Shown one piece after another: positions 1 through 9,217 of a stretch of 64,000 nt of DNA. The notes beneath the pieces were generated by a model, which did not search any database, was not told the DNA's origin, and saw only the letters and a list, made by a program, of their open reading frames with translations. Position 1 is the first letter of the stretch; the number at the start of each line of letters is the position of its first letter. This DNA is from Dysgonomonas sp. 521 (GTDB lineage Bacteria > Bacteroidota > Bacteroidia > Bacteroidales > Dysgonomonadaceae), in assembly GCF_010501055.1 (NCBI RefSeq), contig NZ_QVMO01000006.1:26873-90872 (forward strand), in the 5' to 3' direction. Position numbers and translations under genes: made by a program.

Positions 1-1412
1 TATGGGGTGGTGGTATCTATGAAGATGATAATTTTTATGAATTTTGTGATAAATATGGTATTCTGGTATGGCAGGACTTTATGTTTGCATGCAGCCTCTA
101 TCCGTCCGAAGGTAAGTTCTTGGAGTCGATAAAACATGAAGCTATAGATAATATCAAGCGTCTGCGAAACCATCCTTCTATAGCCGTTTGGTGCGGAAAC
201 AACGAAGCCTATTATTTCTGGTACAACTGGGATTTAAAAAAGAATTATGCAAGCCAAAATCCCGAATATGCAAAAGTAATCTGGAGGCAATATACAGACC
301 TCTTCCACAAATTATTGCCTGAAATGGTAGAAGAATACCATTCAGAATCATTCTATCGCCCGTCATCTCCATATGGATATCCGGGTGAGGGCGACGACCC
401 TAAACACGGAGACCGCCACTATTGGGGTGTATGGCATGGACGTAAGCCTATTACAGATTATAACATAGAGCGCAGCCGCTTCTTTAGCGAATATGGCTTC
501 CAGTCGTTCCCTGAATTCGAATCCGTAAAGATATATGCGCCTAAGAAGGAAGACTGGGTAATAACATCGGAGGTAATGATGGATCACCAGCGGGCAGGTA
601 CATATGCCAACAATCTGATAGAGGAATACCTGTTGAATGAATATCAGAAACCGAAAGACTTCGAATCATTCCTTTATATGAATCAGGTGTTGCAAGGAGA
701 TGCAATCAAAATAGCGATGGAAGCACACCGCAGGGATATGCCTTATTGTATGGGTACACTTTTCTGGCAGCATAACGATTGCTGGCCGGTGGCGTCATGG
801 GCTAGCCGCGACTATTATGGACGCTGGAAAGCACAGCATTATTTTACCCGCGAGGCTTATAAGGATGTACTGGTATCGCCTATTGCTAAGGATGACAAAT
901 TGGATATCTATATTGTATCCGACAGACTTGCCGAATCAAAAGCAGCTTTGAACCTGAAAATATTAAAACTGGATGGTACGGTTGTAGATGAGAAAAAACT
1001 CAATGTATCAATCCCTGCCAATACCAGTAAAAATGTATTTTCTGCATCGGTGAATACCCTGCTGAAAGGAACAGCCAAAGGCGATGTTGTAGTACATGTG
1101 GAACTAACCGATAACGCAGGAAAAATGTATACCAACAATTATTTCCTGCTGCCACAGAAGTATATCAACTTCCCTAAAGCGAGTATCCGTAAGAGTGTAA
1201 AGGCGGTAAACGGAGGTTATGAAGTATCTCTTACTACAGATAATTTTGCCCGGGCGGCATTCATGTCTATCGAAGGAATCGATAATTTCTTTGAGAATAA
1301 CTATTTCGATATTCTTCCGGGGCAGACTGTAACCACTATGGTGAAAACATCTGCGTCTCAGGCTAATTTTGAAAAGCAGCTGAAAGTCGTGTCATTGAGA
1401 GACGGATATTAA
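1..1412 (+). CDS. GH2 beta-mannosidase, C-terminal part (5' end outside window)
   Basis: Exo-acting beta-mannosidase-type enzyme of glycoside hydrolase family 2, expected to release mannose from the non-reducing end of beta-mannosides. The reading frame is open from base 3, before the first ATG at 81, so the gene runs in from the left and only about 470 residues of a protein usually near 850 are visible. The TIM barrel is recognisable: WGGGIYED and LVWQDFMFAC lead in, the acid/base Glu lies in CGNNEAYY (codon 204-206), and the nucleophile Glu lies in FSEYGFQS near base 487. QHNDCWPVASW follows, then a beta-sandwich C-terminal domain. The GH3 gene starts 11 bp downstream, so the two are probably co-transcribed. 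Family call is firm; exact substrate is inferred. Confidence 0.9.
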   Translation, partial: WGGGIYEDDNFYEFCDKYGILVWQDFMFACSLYPSEGKFLESIKHEAIDNIKRLRNHPSIAVWCGNNEAYYFWYNWDLKKNYASQNPEYAKVIWRQYTDLFHKLLPEMVEEYHSESFYRPSSPYGYPGEGDDPKHGDRHYWGVWHGRKPITDYNIERSRFFSEYGFQSFPEFESVKIYAPKKEDWVITSEVMMDHQRAGTYANNLIEEYLLNEYQKPKDFESFLYMNQVLQGDAIKIAMEAHRRDMPYCMGTLFWQHNDCWPVASWASRDYYGRWKAQHYFTREAYKDVLVSPIAKDDKLDIYIVSDRLAESKAALNLKILKLDGTVVDEKKLNVSIPANTSKNVFSASVNTLLKGTAKGDVVVHVELTDNAGKMYTNNYFLLPQKYINFPKASIRKSVKAVNGGYEVSLTTDNFARAAFMSIEGIDNFFENNYFDILPGQTVTTMVKTSASQANFEKQLKVVSLRDGY

Positions 1413-1423
1413 TAGATATAAAT

Positions 1424-3685
1424 ATGAAAAAAATCAGCTTAATAATAGGGTTGGCTTTGATCGCAAATGCAGGGTTTGCCAATGACGGAAAGCCTTTGTA
1501 TAAAGACAAAAATGCCTCTGTAGAAGAACGTGTAGAGGATTTGTTGAGCCGGATGACTTTAGAAGAAAAGATTCTGCAAATGCAGAATAAAGCGAACAGT
1601 AATATAGATGAGATAGAAAAGACATTCGAGGGGAAAAGTTATGGAACTACTCACGAAATGAGCAGATCGGCCCAAGAGTGTGCCAATATATATTACAACA
1701 CACAAAAATATATGCTGGATAAAACCCGTCTGGGTATTCCTCTTCTTACAGCTGCCGAAGGTATTCAGGGTATTCTGCAAAATGAATGTACTCTTTTCCC
1801 CCATGCTATAGCTCAGGGTAGCACTTTCAATCCCGGATTGATACAGCGGATGACGGAAGCAGCCGGAGAAGAAGCAAGGATTATAGGCATACGCCAGGTA
1901 TTATCTCCCGTGTTAGATATAGCACGGGAGCTACGCTGGGGGCGTGTCGAAGAAACCTTTGGAGAAGACCCGTATCTCATAGCCGAAATGGGGATAGGAT
2001 TTGTAAAAGGCTATCAGAACAGAGGTGTTGCCTGTATGCCCAAACACTTCGTTGCTCACGGAACACCTGTAGGTGGACTAAACTGTGCTCATGTGAGTGG
2101 AGGAGAAAGAGAGTTGCGCAGCCTCTATCTGTACCCTTTCCGCAGGGTAATAGAAGAAGCCAAACCTTTAGCCATAATGAGTGCTTATAGTGCCTACGAT
2201 GGAGTGGCAACGTCGGGTTCCTCTTATTTTATGACCGAAATTCTTCGCGGAGAGTTGGGCTTCAACGGATATGTATATTCCGATTGGGGATCGGTAGAGC
2301 GTCTCAAAACGTTTCATTATGCAGCCGAGACAGCCGATGAGGCCGCACAGATGTCTGTGGAGGCTGGTGTAGACCTCAATGTGGATTGGACATATACCCT
2401 TCTGCCGGATTTGGTAAAGGATGGAAAAATGGACGTGAAATATATAGATCAGGCTGTTCGCCGTATTCTTACAGTGAAATTTAAACTTGGGCTTTTTGAC
2501 AATCCATTTGGCGAACCTCAAAAAGTGAAAGCCGAGGTGCGGAGTAAAGATAAAGTAGCATTGGCTAAAGAAATAGCCGACGAAAGTGCAATTTTATTGA
2601 AGAACGAAAACAATATTTTGCCCCTCGATCTGAATAAATACAAGAAAATAGCAGTTGTAGGCCCTAATAGTAACCAGACAGTATTTGGCGATTATGCATG
2701 GACAAGCAGGGATACGAAAGAAGGAGTAACCTTGTTTCAGGGTTTACAAAATGTAATTAAAAATAAGATTACCCTTCTGCAAGCCGATGGTTGTGACTGG
2801 TGGAGCCAAGATGAAAGTGATATAGACAAAGCTGTAGAACTAGTAAGAAATAGCGATATCGCAATTGTTGCAGTGGGGACGCGCAGTACCTTCTTAGGAC
2901 GCTCTCCTAAATATTCGACAGCAGGTGAGGGTTTTGATCTCTCATCTCTCGATCTTCCCGGCAAGCAACAGAAGTTGCTGGAAGCTGTAAAATCCACAGG
3001 CAAACCAATCATAGTTGTCCTCATTGCCGGCAAGCCAATGGTAATGTCATGGGCTAAGGAACATGCAGATGCGGTTCTCGTTCAGTGGTACGGTGGAGAG
3101 CAGCAGGGCAATTCTATGGCAGACATATTGGTGGGTAATGTCAATCCTTCGGGAAAACTGAATGTTTCCTTCCCCCGCAGTACAGGAAATACACCATGTT
3201 TTTATAATTATTATCCTACCGATCGCGAACAACAATTCGATAGTGGAGGCTCTTACGAAGAGCCTAAAGGGCATTATATTTTTGAAAAGCCGTATGCACT
3301 ATGGAACTTCGGCTATGGGTTGAGTTATACCGATTTCAGATTCAGCAATTGTACCCTGAACGATAGCATCTATAGTATAGATGATACAATAAAAGCTTCG
3401 ATAGAAGTAGGAAATGTAGGGGAAATGGACGGGAAAGAAGTTGTACAGCTATATGTAAAAGATAAGGTAAGTTCGGTGGCAACTCCGGTACAACAACTCA
3501 AAGCATTTAAAAAGGTATTTATCAAAAAAGGGGATGAGATGCGTATAGAGTTGGAAGTGCCGGTTTCTGAACTGGCCCTTTACGATGCAAAAATGAATAA
3601 AGTCGTAGAGCCCGGCCAATTTGAAATACAAATAGGGAATTCTTCGGATAATATTATTTTTACGAAAATGATACATATTAAATAG
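1424..3685 (+). CDS. GH3 beta-glucosidase/beta-xylosidase family protein
   Basis: Secreted exo-beta-glycosidase of family GH3, 753 residues, a normal length. A signal peptide (about residues 1-19, ending AGFA) sends it to the periplasm. The N-terminal TIM barrel carries the family motif KHFVAHG near residue 208, and the nucleophile Asp lies in YSDWGS (D287). The second alpha/beta sandwich domain follows (LLKNENNILPL, then AVVGPN), and a fibronectin type III-like domain closes the protein (about residues 660-745). It lies 11 bp after the GH2 gene and ahead of a clan GH-D enzyme. GH3 covers glucosidases, xylosidases and others, and the sequence alone does not decide which sugar is released. Confidence 0.9.
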   Translation: MKKISLIIGLALIANAGFANDGKPLYKDKNASVEERVEDLLSRMTLEEKILQMQNKANSNIDEIEKTFEGKSYGTTHEMSRSAQECANIYYNTQKYMLDKTRLGIPLLTAAEGIQGILQNECTLFPHAIAQGSTFNPGLIQRMTEAAGEEARIIGIRQVLSPVLDIARELRWGRVEETFGEDPYLIAEMGIGFVKGYQNRGVACMPKHFVAHGTPVGGLNCAHVSGGERELRSLYLYPFRRVIEEAKPLAIMSAYSAYDGVATSGSSYFMTEILRGELGFNGYVYSDWGSVERLKTFHYAAETADEAAQMSVEAGVDLNVDWTYTLLPDLVKDGKMDVKYIDQAVRRILTVKFKLGLFDNPFGEPQKVKAEVRSKDKVALAKEIADESAILLKNENNILPLDLNKYKKIAVVGPNSNQTVFGDYAWTSRDTKEGVTLFQGLQNVIKNKITLLQADGCDWWSQDESDIDKAVELVRNSDIAIVAVGTRSTFLGRSPKYSTAGEGFDLSSLDLPGKQQKLLEAVKSTGKPIIVVLIAGKPMVMSWAKEHADAVLVQWYGGEQQGNSMADILVGNVNPSGKLNVSFPRSTGNTPCFYNYYPTDREQQFDSGGSYEEPKGHYIFEKPYALWNFGYGLSYTDFRFSNCTLNDSIYSIDDTIKASIEVGNVGEMDGKEVVQLYVKDKVSSVATPVQQLKAFKKVFIKKGDEMRIELEVPVSELALYDAKMNKVVEPGQFEIQIGNSSDNIIFTKMIHIK

Positions 3686-3739
3686 GATTTGTATTACAAA
3701 GATGGCTTAAGTTCTAAAAGAGATAATTATAAAAGATAT

Positions 3740-4009
3740 TTTAGTACATGACAAAAAATAATATTCAATATGAAAATTGTTGATAATAAACAGATTGCCT
3801 GAAAGGCAATATTTTCATAACCGTATGTAAGCGTAGCGCAACATGCGGACGAAAAGGCAAAAAGCTACTTGCCTGAAAGGCAAGACAATGTGTTGTCCTG
3901 TCTTTCAGACAGTAGTTTCTGTATGTTGCAATCTCCGCAGGTCGATGACCTACGGTTATGAAAATCAGGCTTTTCAAGCCAGTGTCAATATTTTTTGTCA
4001 TGTACTTAT
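3740..4009. repeat. 270-bp palindromic MITE-like element, copy 1
   Basis: Lies in the 338-bp gap between the GH3 and GH-D genes. The ends carry an 18-bp perfect inverted repeat, agtacatgacaaaaaata at 3743-3760 against its complement at 3989-4006. A second nested inverted repeat holds cataaccgta near 3817-3826 and tacggttatg near 3952-3961, and cctgaaaggcaa occurs twice. The element is flanked by the direct repeat aaaagatat (3731-3739 and 4010-4018), part of a longer 12-bp match. Ends and length match the element at 37368-37637. No protein is encoded; the 64-codon frame inside it is incidental. Confidence 0.7.
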
Positions 4010-4023
4010 AAAAGATATAGGCT

Positions 4024-6024
4024 ATGAAGGTATTTAATTTAAGTTTGGTGGTATTATTGTGTGTCGTTTTCTTTTCATGTGGAGACTCTTCTGTTTCTAC
4101 AGGAAAATGGAAAGCAAGTTATGACCTTGATAAGAAAAGTGTAAATATTGATAAGGAGGCAAAGCCTGTATTCAATAATATTTATGCTTCTTATAAATTA
4201 GGTGATAAACTGATAACGACAAAAGATTACGGCAAAAATTCAGTAAAAGTAAACAACCTTTCTGACAAGTTTGGAAAATCATCTGTATTACAGATAACAT
4301 ATTCAGAGAAGGATTTACCTACGCTGGTTCAGTCATTTTACATATATCCGGATAAGGATTATGTCTTAACAGAATTTACATTGCAAAGTTCTGATGATAT
4401 TTCATCCGATTATATGGCTCCTGTAAATATAGATAATGCAGGACAAATATTAGGTGCAGGTGATAATCGTGCATTATTTATCCCTTTCGATAACGATTGC
4501 TGGGTAAGATATCAATCACATCCACTTGCTTTTGACAATCTTAGAAGTTATGAGGTAACATCGATTTTTAACAATGATAGCCGCAACGGTTTGGTTGTCG
4601 GTTCGATAGAACATGACAACTGGAAAACAGGCATAGATATCGGTAAAAGTACCAAAGATAATATCGGCTCGTTAACCTGCTTCGGTGGTGTTGCAGATTC
4701 CTTGACCCGCGACTCAAAACAACATGGGGCACTCATCGGTAAAATGATAAAATCACCTAAAATCCTTATCGGATATTTTAATGACTGGCGGGATGGCCTT
4801 GAAGAATACGGACGTGCGAATGCTACAATAGCACCTCCAAAGGCTTGGGACAAGGCGATTCCTTTCGGTTGGAATAGTTGGGGCGTACTTCAGTTTCGTC
4901 TGACATATACCAAAGCCCTTGAGGTATCCGATTACTTCAAAGAGAACCTGCAAAACAATAATTTTGTAAATGCAGACAAAACGGTTTTCATTGGGCTCGA
5001 TTCCGGTTGGAATAAGTTTACGGAAGAGGAACTAAAAGCTTATGTACAGAAATGTAAGGATAACGGGCAGGTAGCCGGAATATACTGGACACCTTTTACT
5101 GACTGGGGGAAGAATCCGGAACGTACAGTAGAGGATGTTGCCGAATATAAATATAAAGATATATATATTTATGCAAACGGAAAGCCCCAACAACTGGATG
5201 GAGCATTTGCTGTAGACCCTACGCATCCGGCAATAGAACAGCAAATGAAGGTGAAGTCCGAGCTGTTTCGCCGTTGTGGATTCGAATATGTGAAAATGGA
5301 TTTTATGACACATGGCGCTATGGAAGGCGATAAATGGTATAAGAAAGATATACAGACAGGCGTACAGGCGTATAACTATGGCATGGAATTGCTGAATAAG
5401 TATTTCGGTGATATGTACCTTAATCTTTCTATTTCGCCTACATTTCCTTCCCAGTATGCGCAGTCGCGCCGTATAGCCTGCGATGCGTGGAACAAAATAA
5501 AGGATACCGAATATACCATGAATGCTGTTTCGTATGGCTGGTGGATAGACAATGTATATCAGTATAACGATGCAGACCATATTGTATTGCAAGAGGCTAC
5601 CGATGGCGAAAACAGGGCGAGGGTAACTTCTGCTGTTATTACAGGATTGTATATTGCAGGGGATGACTTTAGTAATGGCGGTTCGAAGGAAGGTAAAGTG
5701 AAAGCAATGAAATACCTTACCAATACTGAGGTAAACGCAATAGCTACAGGACGCTCTTTCCGTCCGGTAGAAGGGAATGGAGCGAAGTCGGAAAACCAGT
5801 TTATGCGTAAAGATGCGGATGGTAATTTATATTATGTTATCTTCAATTATTCGGAAGAAAATATAACGATGAATATACCTTTCGAACGCATAGGATTAGA
5901 TACGGCAATTAGCTATAAGGCTAAAGAGTTATGGAGCGGAGATAATATCGATTTAAAATCGTCTCTTACTATTCCAGCTAAGGATGTTACCTTGATTAAG
6001 ATATCAGAAGTTAGAGACCAGTGA
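4024..6024 (+). CDS. Clan GH-D (GH27/GH36-like) glycoside hydrolase lipoprotein
   Basis: Predicted lipoprotein of 666 residues with a lipobox ending FFSC at residue 19, probably anchored in the outer membrane. An N-terminal beta-sandwich is followed by a catalytic barrel typical of alpha-galactosidase-like enzymes. FGWNSWG starts at F281, GLDSGW covers 324-329, VKMDFMTHG holds the probable nucleophile D426, and IACDAW holds a possible acid/base D487. Classical GH27 enzymes have two adjacent Asp residues (DDGW or DDCW) where this one has DSGW, so galactose specificity should not be assumed. It follows the GH3 gene after a 270-bp repeat element. Membership in the clan is well supported; family and substrate are open. 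Confidence 0.8.
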   Translation: MKVFNLSLVVLLCVVFFSCGDSSVSTGKWKASYDLDKKSVNIDKEAKPVFNNIYASYKLGDKLITTKDYGKNSVKVNNLSDKFGKSSVLQITYSEKDLPTLVQSFYIYPDKDYVLTEFTLQSSDDISSDYMAPVNIDNAGQILGAGDNRALFIPFDNDCWVRYQSHPLAFDNLRSYEVTSIFNNDSRNGLVVGSIEHDNWKTGIDIGKSTKDNIGSLTCFGGVADSLTRDSKQHGALIGKMIKSPKILIGYFNDWRDGLEEYGRANATIAPPKAWDKAIPFGWNSWGVLQFRLTYTKALEVSDYFKENLQNNNFVNADKTVFIGLDSGWNKFTEEELKAYVQKCKDNGQVAGIYWTPFTDWGKNPERTVEDVAEYKYKDIYIYANGKPQQLDGAFAVDPTHPAIEQQMKVKSELFRRCGFEYVKMDFMTHGAMEGDKWYKKDIQTGVQAYNYGMELLNKYFGDMYLNLSISPTFPSQYAQSRRIACDAWNKIKDTEYTMNAVSYGWWIDNVYQYNDADHIVLQEATDGENRARVTSAVITGLYIAGDDFSNGGSKEGKVKAMKYLTNTEVNAIATGRSFRPVEGNGAKSENQFMRKDADGNLYYVIFNYSEENITMNIPFERIGLDTAISYKAKELWSGDNIDLKSSLTIPAKDVTLIKISEVRDQ

Positions 6025-6084
6025 AAGAATTATCACATTCCTAAAAATTTATCTATTAGGGTTTAAGTAATGGAAAGTATTTAT

Positions 6085-6226
6085 TGCAACATAATTTTCG
6101 TTCCTGTCATGCTGACGACAGGAAGCATCTCTTGTCTCTTTCCTCCTTTGAGGAACGAGATCCTTCGTGCCTCAGAAACAGCGTTCGACGGAACGAAGTG
6201 TAGTCAATGACAAAGAGAATGTTGCA
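6085..6226. repeat. Palindromic intergenic repeat (gtcatgctgac type)
   Basis: Between the GH-D and GH95 genes. The outermost inverted repeat is tgcaacat at 6085-6092 with atgttgca at 6219-6226. Inside are gtcatgctgacgacagg and, near the right end, aatgac, with gaagcatctc and gagatccttcgtgcctcag as internal blocks. This word combination is familiar from dispersed repeats in many Bacteroidota genomes, from memory. No open reading frame. Confidence 0.6.
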
Positions 6227-6280
6227 TTAATTATTATTGATTACTTATATTCCATAAGATTATATATATTATTTTCTGTG

Positions 6281-6411
6281 TTTTAATTGCCTCCAGCTTT
6301 AGCTGGGGGATCAATGAATAAGATAATAAAAGGCTTTAGCCAAAACAGTTTCGACTAAAGTCGATTCCTTTTTCAATATTATTCACGACTTGAAAGTCGT
6401 GGCAATTAAAA
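6281..6411. repeat. 131-bp palindromic intergenic repeat (ctttagctgg type)
   Basis: Bounded by an 11-bp perfect inverted repeat, ttttaattgcc at 6281-6291 and ggcaattaaaa at 6401-6411. Three smaller hairpin-forming words lie inside: ccagctttagctgg, a pair ggctttagcc/gactaaagtc, and cacgacttgaaagtcgtg. Together with the element at 6085-6226 it fills most of the 543-bp gap upstream of the GH95 gene. The rest of the gap is AT-rich, with a short direct repeat gtcactttt near 6515-6535. Confidence 0.6.
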
Positions 6412-6567
6412 CCCCTGAAAACATGTATCTTATTCTTTTATTGAATATAAACTCTATTATATAGCATATTGTTTTTACAGAGAAAAAGGTAACAATGTAT
6501 ATAATCTAAAAAGGTGTCACTTTTGTCACTTTTTAACAATTGAACATAAATTATTAGTATATAACCC

Positions 6568-8979
6568 ATGAACAACAAATATTCTTTATTAACCATCTTG
6601 ATTATCGCTTTATTCGCAGCGAATATTCAGAGCATTGTATCTCAGAATCACCAGTCTTATAAACTGTGGTACGAACAGCCTGCTGACCAATGGATGAAAT
6701 CTGTTCCGTTAGGTAATGGCCGTATAGGGGCTATGGTGTTTGGCGGAGTTGAAACAGAGACTGTTGCACTGAATGAGGTAACGATGTGGTCGGGACAACC
6801 TGATAAGTTTCAGGAACGCCCGGTAGGCAAGGAGATGCTGAACGATATACGGCAGCTTTTCTTTGATGGAAAGTACAGTGAAGGAAACCGTGTAGTATCC
6901 GAATTTATGGCAGGTGTACCACATTCCTTCGGTTCACATGTTCCGGCTGGCGATTTGAAAATGAAATTTTATTATCCTGCAGGAAGTGTTTCAAATTACA
7001 AGAGGGAGTTAAGCCTTGATAATGCGATAAATACGGTGATATATAAAGTCGGGAATGTAGAATATACACGGGAATATTTTTGCAGTAATCCCGATGATGC
7101 GCTTATTATCCGTCTGACTGCCAGTAAATCCAAAGCCTTAAAATTCGATATTTCCTTGGATATGCTACGTGAATCGGTTTTCGATACTACAAACAATAGC
7201 ATCGAGTTTTCAGGTAAAGTTTCTTTCCCGAAACAAGGCCCGGGCGGGGTAAACTTTATGGGAAAAGTATCTGTCAGAGCTAAAGATGGAAAGGTCTCGG
7301 CTGCAAAAGATAAAATCAGTATAGATGGTGCAACTTCTGTAACTATTGTTCTTGATTTAAGAACAGATTTTGATAATAAACAATATAAAGAAGATTGTAT
7401 TAAGACAGTTGGCAAAGTTCTGGCTCAGGAATATACAGCTTTAAGGAATAAACATGTAAAGGATTACTCCACTCTTTATAAAAGAGTCGACCTGTTTTTA
7501 GGAAAGAGCGATTTCGATAATCTGGCTACTGATAAAAGATGGGAACGTGTAAAAGCAGGAAACAACGATATTGGCCTGGATGCTTTATTCTTCCAGTATG
7601 CCCGTTATTTACAGATTGCCGCTTCGCGTGAAAATTCTCCGTTACCAGCAAACTTGCAGGGCTTATGGAACGATAACCTTGCCTGCAATATGGGATGGAC
7701 GAATGACTATCATCTGGATATCAACACACAGCAGAATTACTGGCTGTCGAATATTGGTAACCTGCATGAAACGAATGTTCCTTTGTTCGATTACATCAAA
7801 GACCTTTCGGTTCATGGTCAGAAAACAGCAGAAAACACATACGGAGCCAGAGGATGGCTTGCAAATACGGTAGCCAATGTATGGGGATATACAGCATCGG
7901 GGCAAGGTGTCAACTGGGGCTTGTTCCCACTTGCCGGAACTTGGATAGCATCCCACTTGTGGACGCACTACAATTATACACTGGATAAGGATTTCTTAAA
8001 GAATAAGGCATACCCGATTCTGAAAAGCAATGCCGAATTCCTGATTGACTATATGGTACAAGACCCTAAGACGGGGTATCTGATGACAGGCCCGAGTACT
8101 TCTCCCGAGAATGCCTTCAGTTACAACGGAGAGGTTTTGTCAATATCTATGATGCCGGCTTGCGACAGGCAGCTTGTCTACGAAGCATTTACTTCATGTA
8201 TTGCCGCTTCGGAAATACTTGGTGTAGATGCCTCATTCCGTGAAGAGATGAAAGTTGCATTGAAGAAGCTTCCGCCTATTATGATAGGGAAAAACGGAGG
8301 CATACAGGAATGGTTTGAGGACTTTGACGAAGCACAGCCGAACCACCGCCATACTACGCATCTGCTGGCATTGTATCCATTCTCACAGATTTCGGCTGTA
8401 AAGACTCCTGAGTTGGCTGCTGCTGCCCGCAAGACAATAGAACTCCGACTGGCTGCACCCGGCTGGGAAGATGTAGAGTGGAGCCGTGCCAATATGATCT
8501 GCCTGTATGCACGCCTGTTTGATGCACAAAAAGCATATGAAAGTGTGGTACAGTTGCAACGCGAATTTACACGCGAAAACCTATTAACCATTTCGCCTGA
8601 GGGTATTGCCGGAGCACCTTACGATATATTCATATATGATGGTAACGAGGCCGGGGGCGCGGGTATTGCCGAAATGCTTATCCAGAGCCACGAAGGATAT
8701 ATCGAATTCCTACCCGCTCTACCACAGCAATGGAACACAGGATATTTCAAAGGATTGTGTGTGAGAGGAGGAGCTGAGATTGACCTGAGTTGGAAAGACA
8801 GTAAAGTGGAGAAAGCCTTAGTGAAAGCCACAATAGCTAATAGTTTCTCCATCAAGTTACCGAAAAATATGACCTCCGTTCGATTCCTTAAAAGTGGAAA
8901 GAGAATAGACTTACAACCTAATGCCGACGGAGTGATTGTGTTTAGCCTGAATAAGGGGGAGACATTAGAGATAGGATAA
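6568..8979 (+). CDS. GH95 alpha-L-fucosidase/alpha-L-galactosidase family protein
   Basis: Secreted enzyme of 803 residues, full length for GH95, an inverting family that removes alpha-L-fucose or alpha-L-galactose caps from plant and host glycans. A signal peptide covers about residues 1-25. The family opening is unmistakable: LWYEQPADQW followed by VPLGNGRIGAMVFGGVETE and ALNEVTMWSG. The six-hairpin barrel follows, with SPLPANLQGLWND and, from about residue 593, HRHTTHLLALYPF. It lacks a lipobox, so it is probably periplasmic. It ends the left enzyme cluster; two palindromic repeats separate it from the GH-D gene, so it may be transcribed separately. Family is certain, sugar specificity is not. 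Confidence 0.92.
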   Translation: MNNKYSLLTILIIALFAANIQSIVSQNHQSYKLWYEQPADQWMKSVPLGNGRIGAMVFGGVETETVALNEVTMWSGQPDKFQERPVGKEMLNDIRQLFFDGKYSEGNRVVSEFMAGVPHSFGSHVPAGDLKMKFYYPAGSVSNYKRELSLDNAINTVIYKVGNVEYTREYFCSNPDDALIIRLTASKSKALKFDISLDMLRESVFDTTNNSIEFSGKVSFPKQGPGGVNFMGKVSVRAKDGKVSAAKDKISIDGATSVTIVLDLRTDFDNKQYKEDCIKTVGKVLAQEYTALRNKHVKDYSTLYKRVDLFLGKSDFDNLATDKRWERVKAGNNDIGLDALFFQYARYLQIAASRENSPLPANLQGLWNDNLACNMGWTNDYHLDINTQQNYWLSNIGNLHETNVPLFDYIKDLSVHGQKTAENTYGARGWLANTVANVWGYTASGQGVNWGLFPLAGTWIASHLWTHYNYTLDKDFLKNKAYPILKSNAEFLIDYMVQDPKTGYLMTGPSTSPENAFSYNGEVLSISMMPACDRQLVYEAFTSCIAASEILGVDASFREEMKVALKKLPPIMIGKNGGIQEWFEDFDEAQPNHRHTTHLLALYPFSQISAVKTPELAAAARKTIELRLAAPGWEDVEWSRANMICLYARLFDAQKAYESVVQLQREFTRENLLTISPEGIAGAPYDIFIYDGNEAGGAGIAEMLIQSHEGYIEFLPALPQQWNTGYFKGLCVRGGAEIDLSWKDSKVEKALVKATIANSFSIKLPKNMTSVRFLKSGKRIDLQPNADGVIVFSLNKGETLEIG

Positions 8980-9041
8980 AGAATTTAAATAGCTGAGTAT
9001 TAAGGGTGTTTTTGTAAAATGTGGAATCCTTTAAAAATATC

Positions 9042-9115
9042 GCGGAAGTAGCTCAGACGAAAGAGCGCCGGCCTACCACGCCGGAGGTCGCGGGTTTTAA
9101 GTCCCGTCTTCCGCT
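9042..9115 (+). tRNA. Non-canonical tRNA-Gly-like gene (ACC anticodon; possibly a pseudo-tRNA)
   Basis: The 74-nt sequence folds as a cloverleaf. The acceptor stem (9042-9048 with 9108-9114) has 7 perfect pairs, the D stem gctc/gagc 4, the anticodon stem ccggc/gccgg 5, and the T stem gcggg/cccgt 5 including one G-T. The stems resemble bacterial tRNA-Gly. The loops do not: the D loop agacgaaa (9055-9062) lacks the G18-G19 pair of bases, the T loop ttttaagt (9095-9102) has 8 nt and lacks the usual TTC start, and the anticodon at 9075-9077 is ACC. No CCA is encoded. Either a decayed tRNA or a specialised one; see findings. Confidence 0.6.
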
Positions 9116-9170
9116 CTGCTGGAAAGATAGAAGCCTGTTAGTCTATTTCAGTATGGGATAAACAGAATAA

Positions 9171-9209
9171 AAAAGACAGCTGTCTGAAAATACACTTACA
9201 GACAGCTGT
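9171..9209 (-). terminator. Rho-independent terminator of the nucleoside kinase gene
   Basis: Perfect 11-bp stem acagctgtctg (9176-9186) with cagacagctgt (9199-9209). Read on the minus strand it is followed by ctttttatt. It lies 9 bp beyond the stop of the kinase gene. Confidence 0.8.
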
Positions 9210-9217
9210 TTAATCTC

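Noticed and set aside
3843..4037. 64-codon frame within the 270-bp repeat
   Set aside because: It is made of the element's palindromes and is not present in the second copy.
5032..5592. 186-codon minus-strand frame inside the GH-D gene
   Set aside because: It overlaps the catalytic barrel of a clear enzyme gene and shows no recognisable protein features.
9042..9115. Calling this an ordinary tRNA-Gly
   Set aside because: The D-loop and T-loop consensus bases are absent and the anticodon is atypical, so a normal translational role is not supported.
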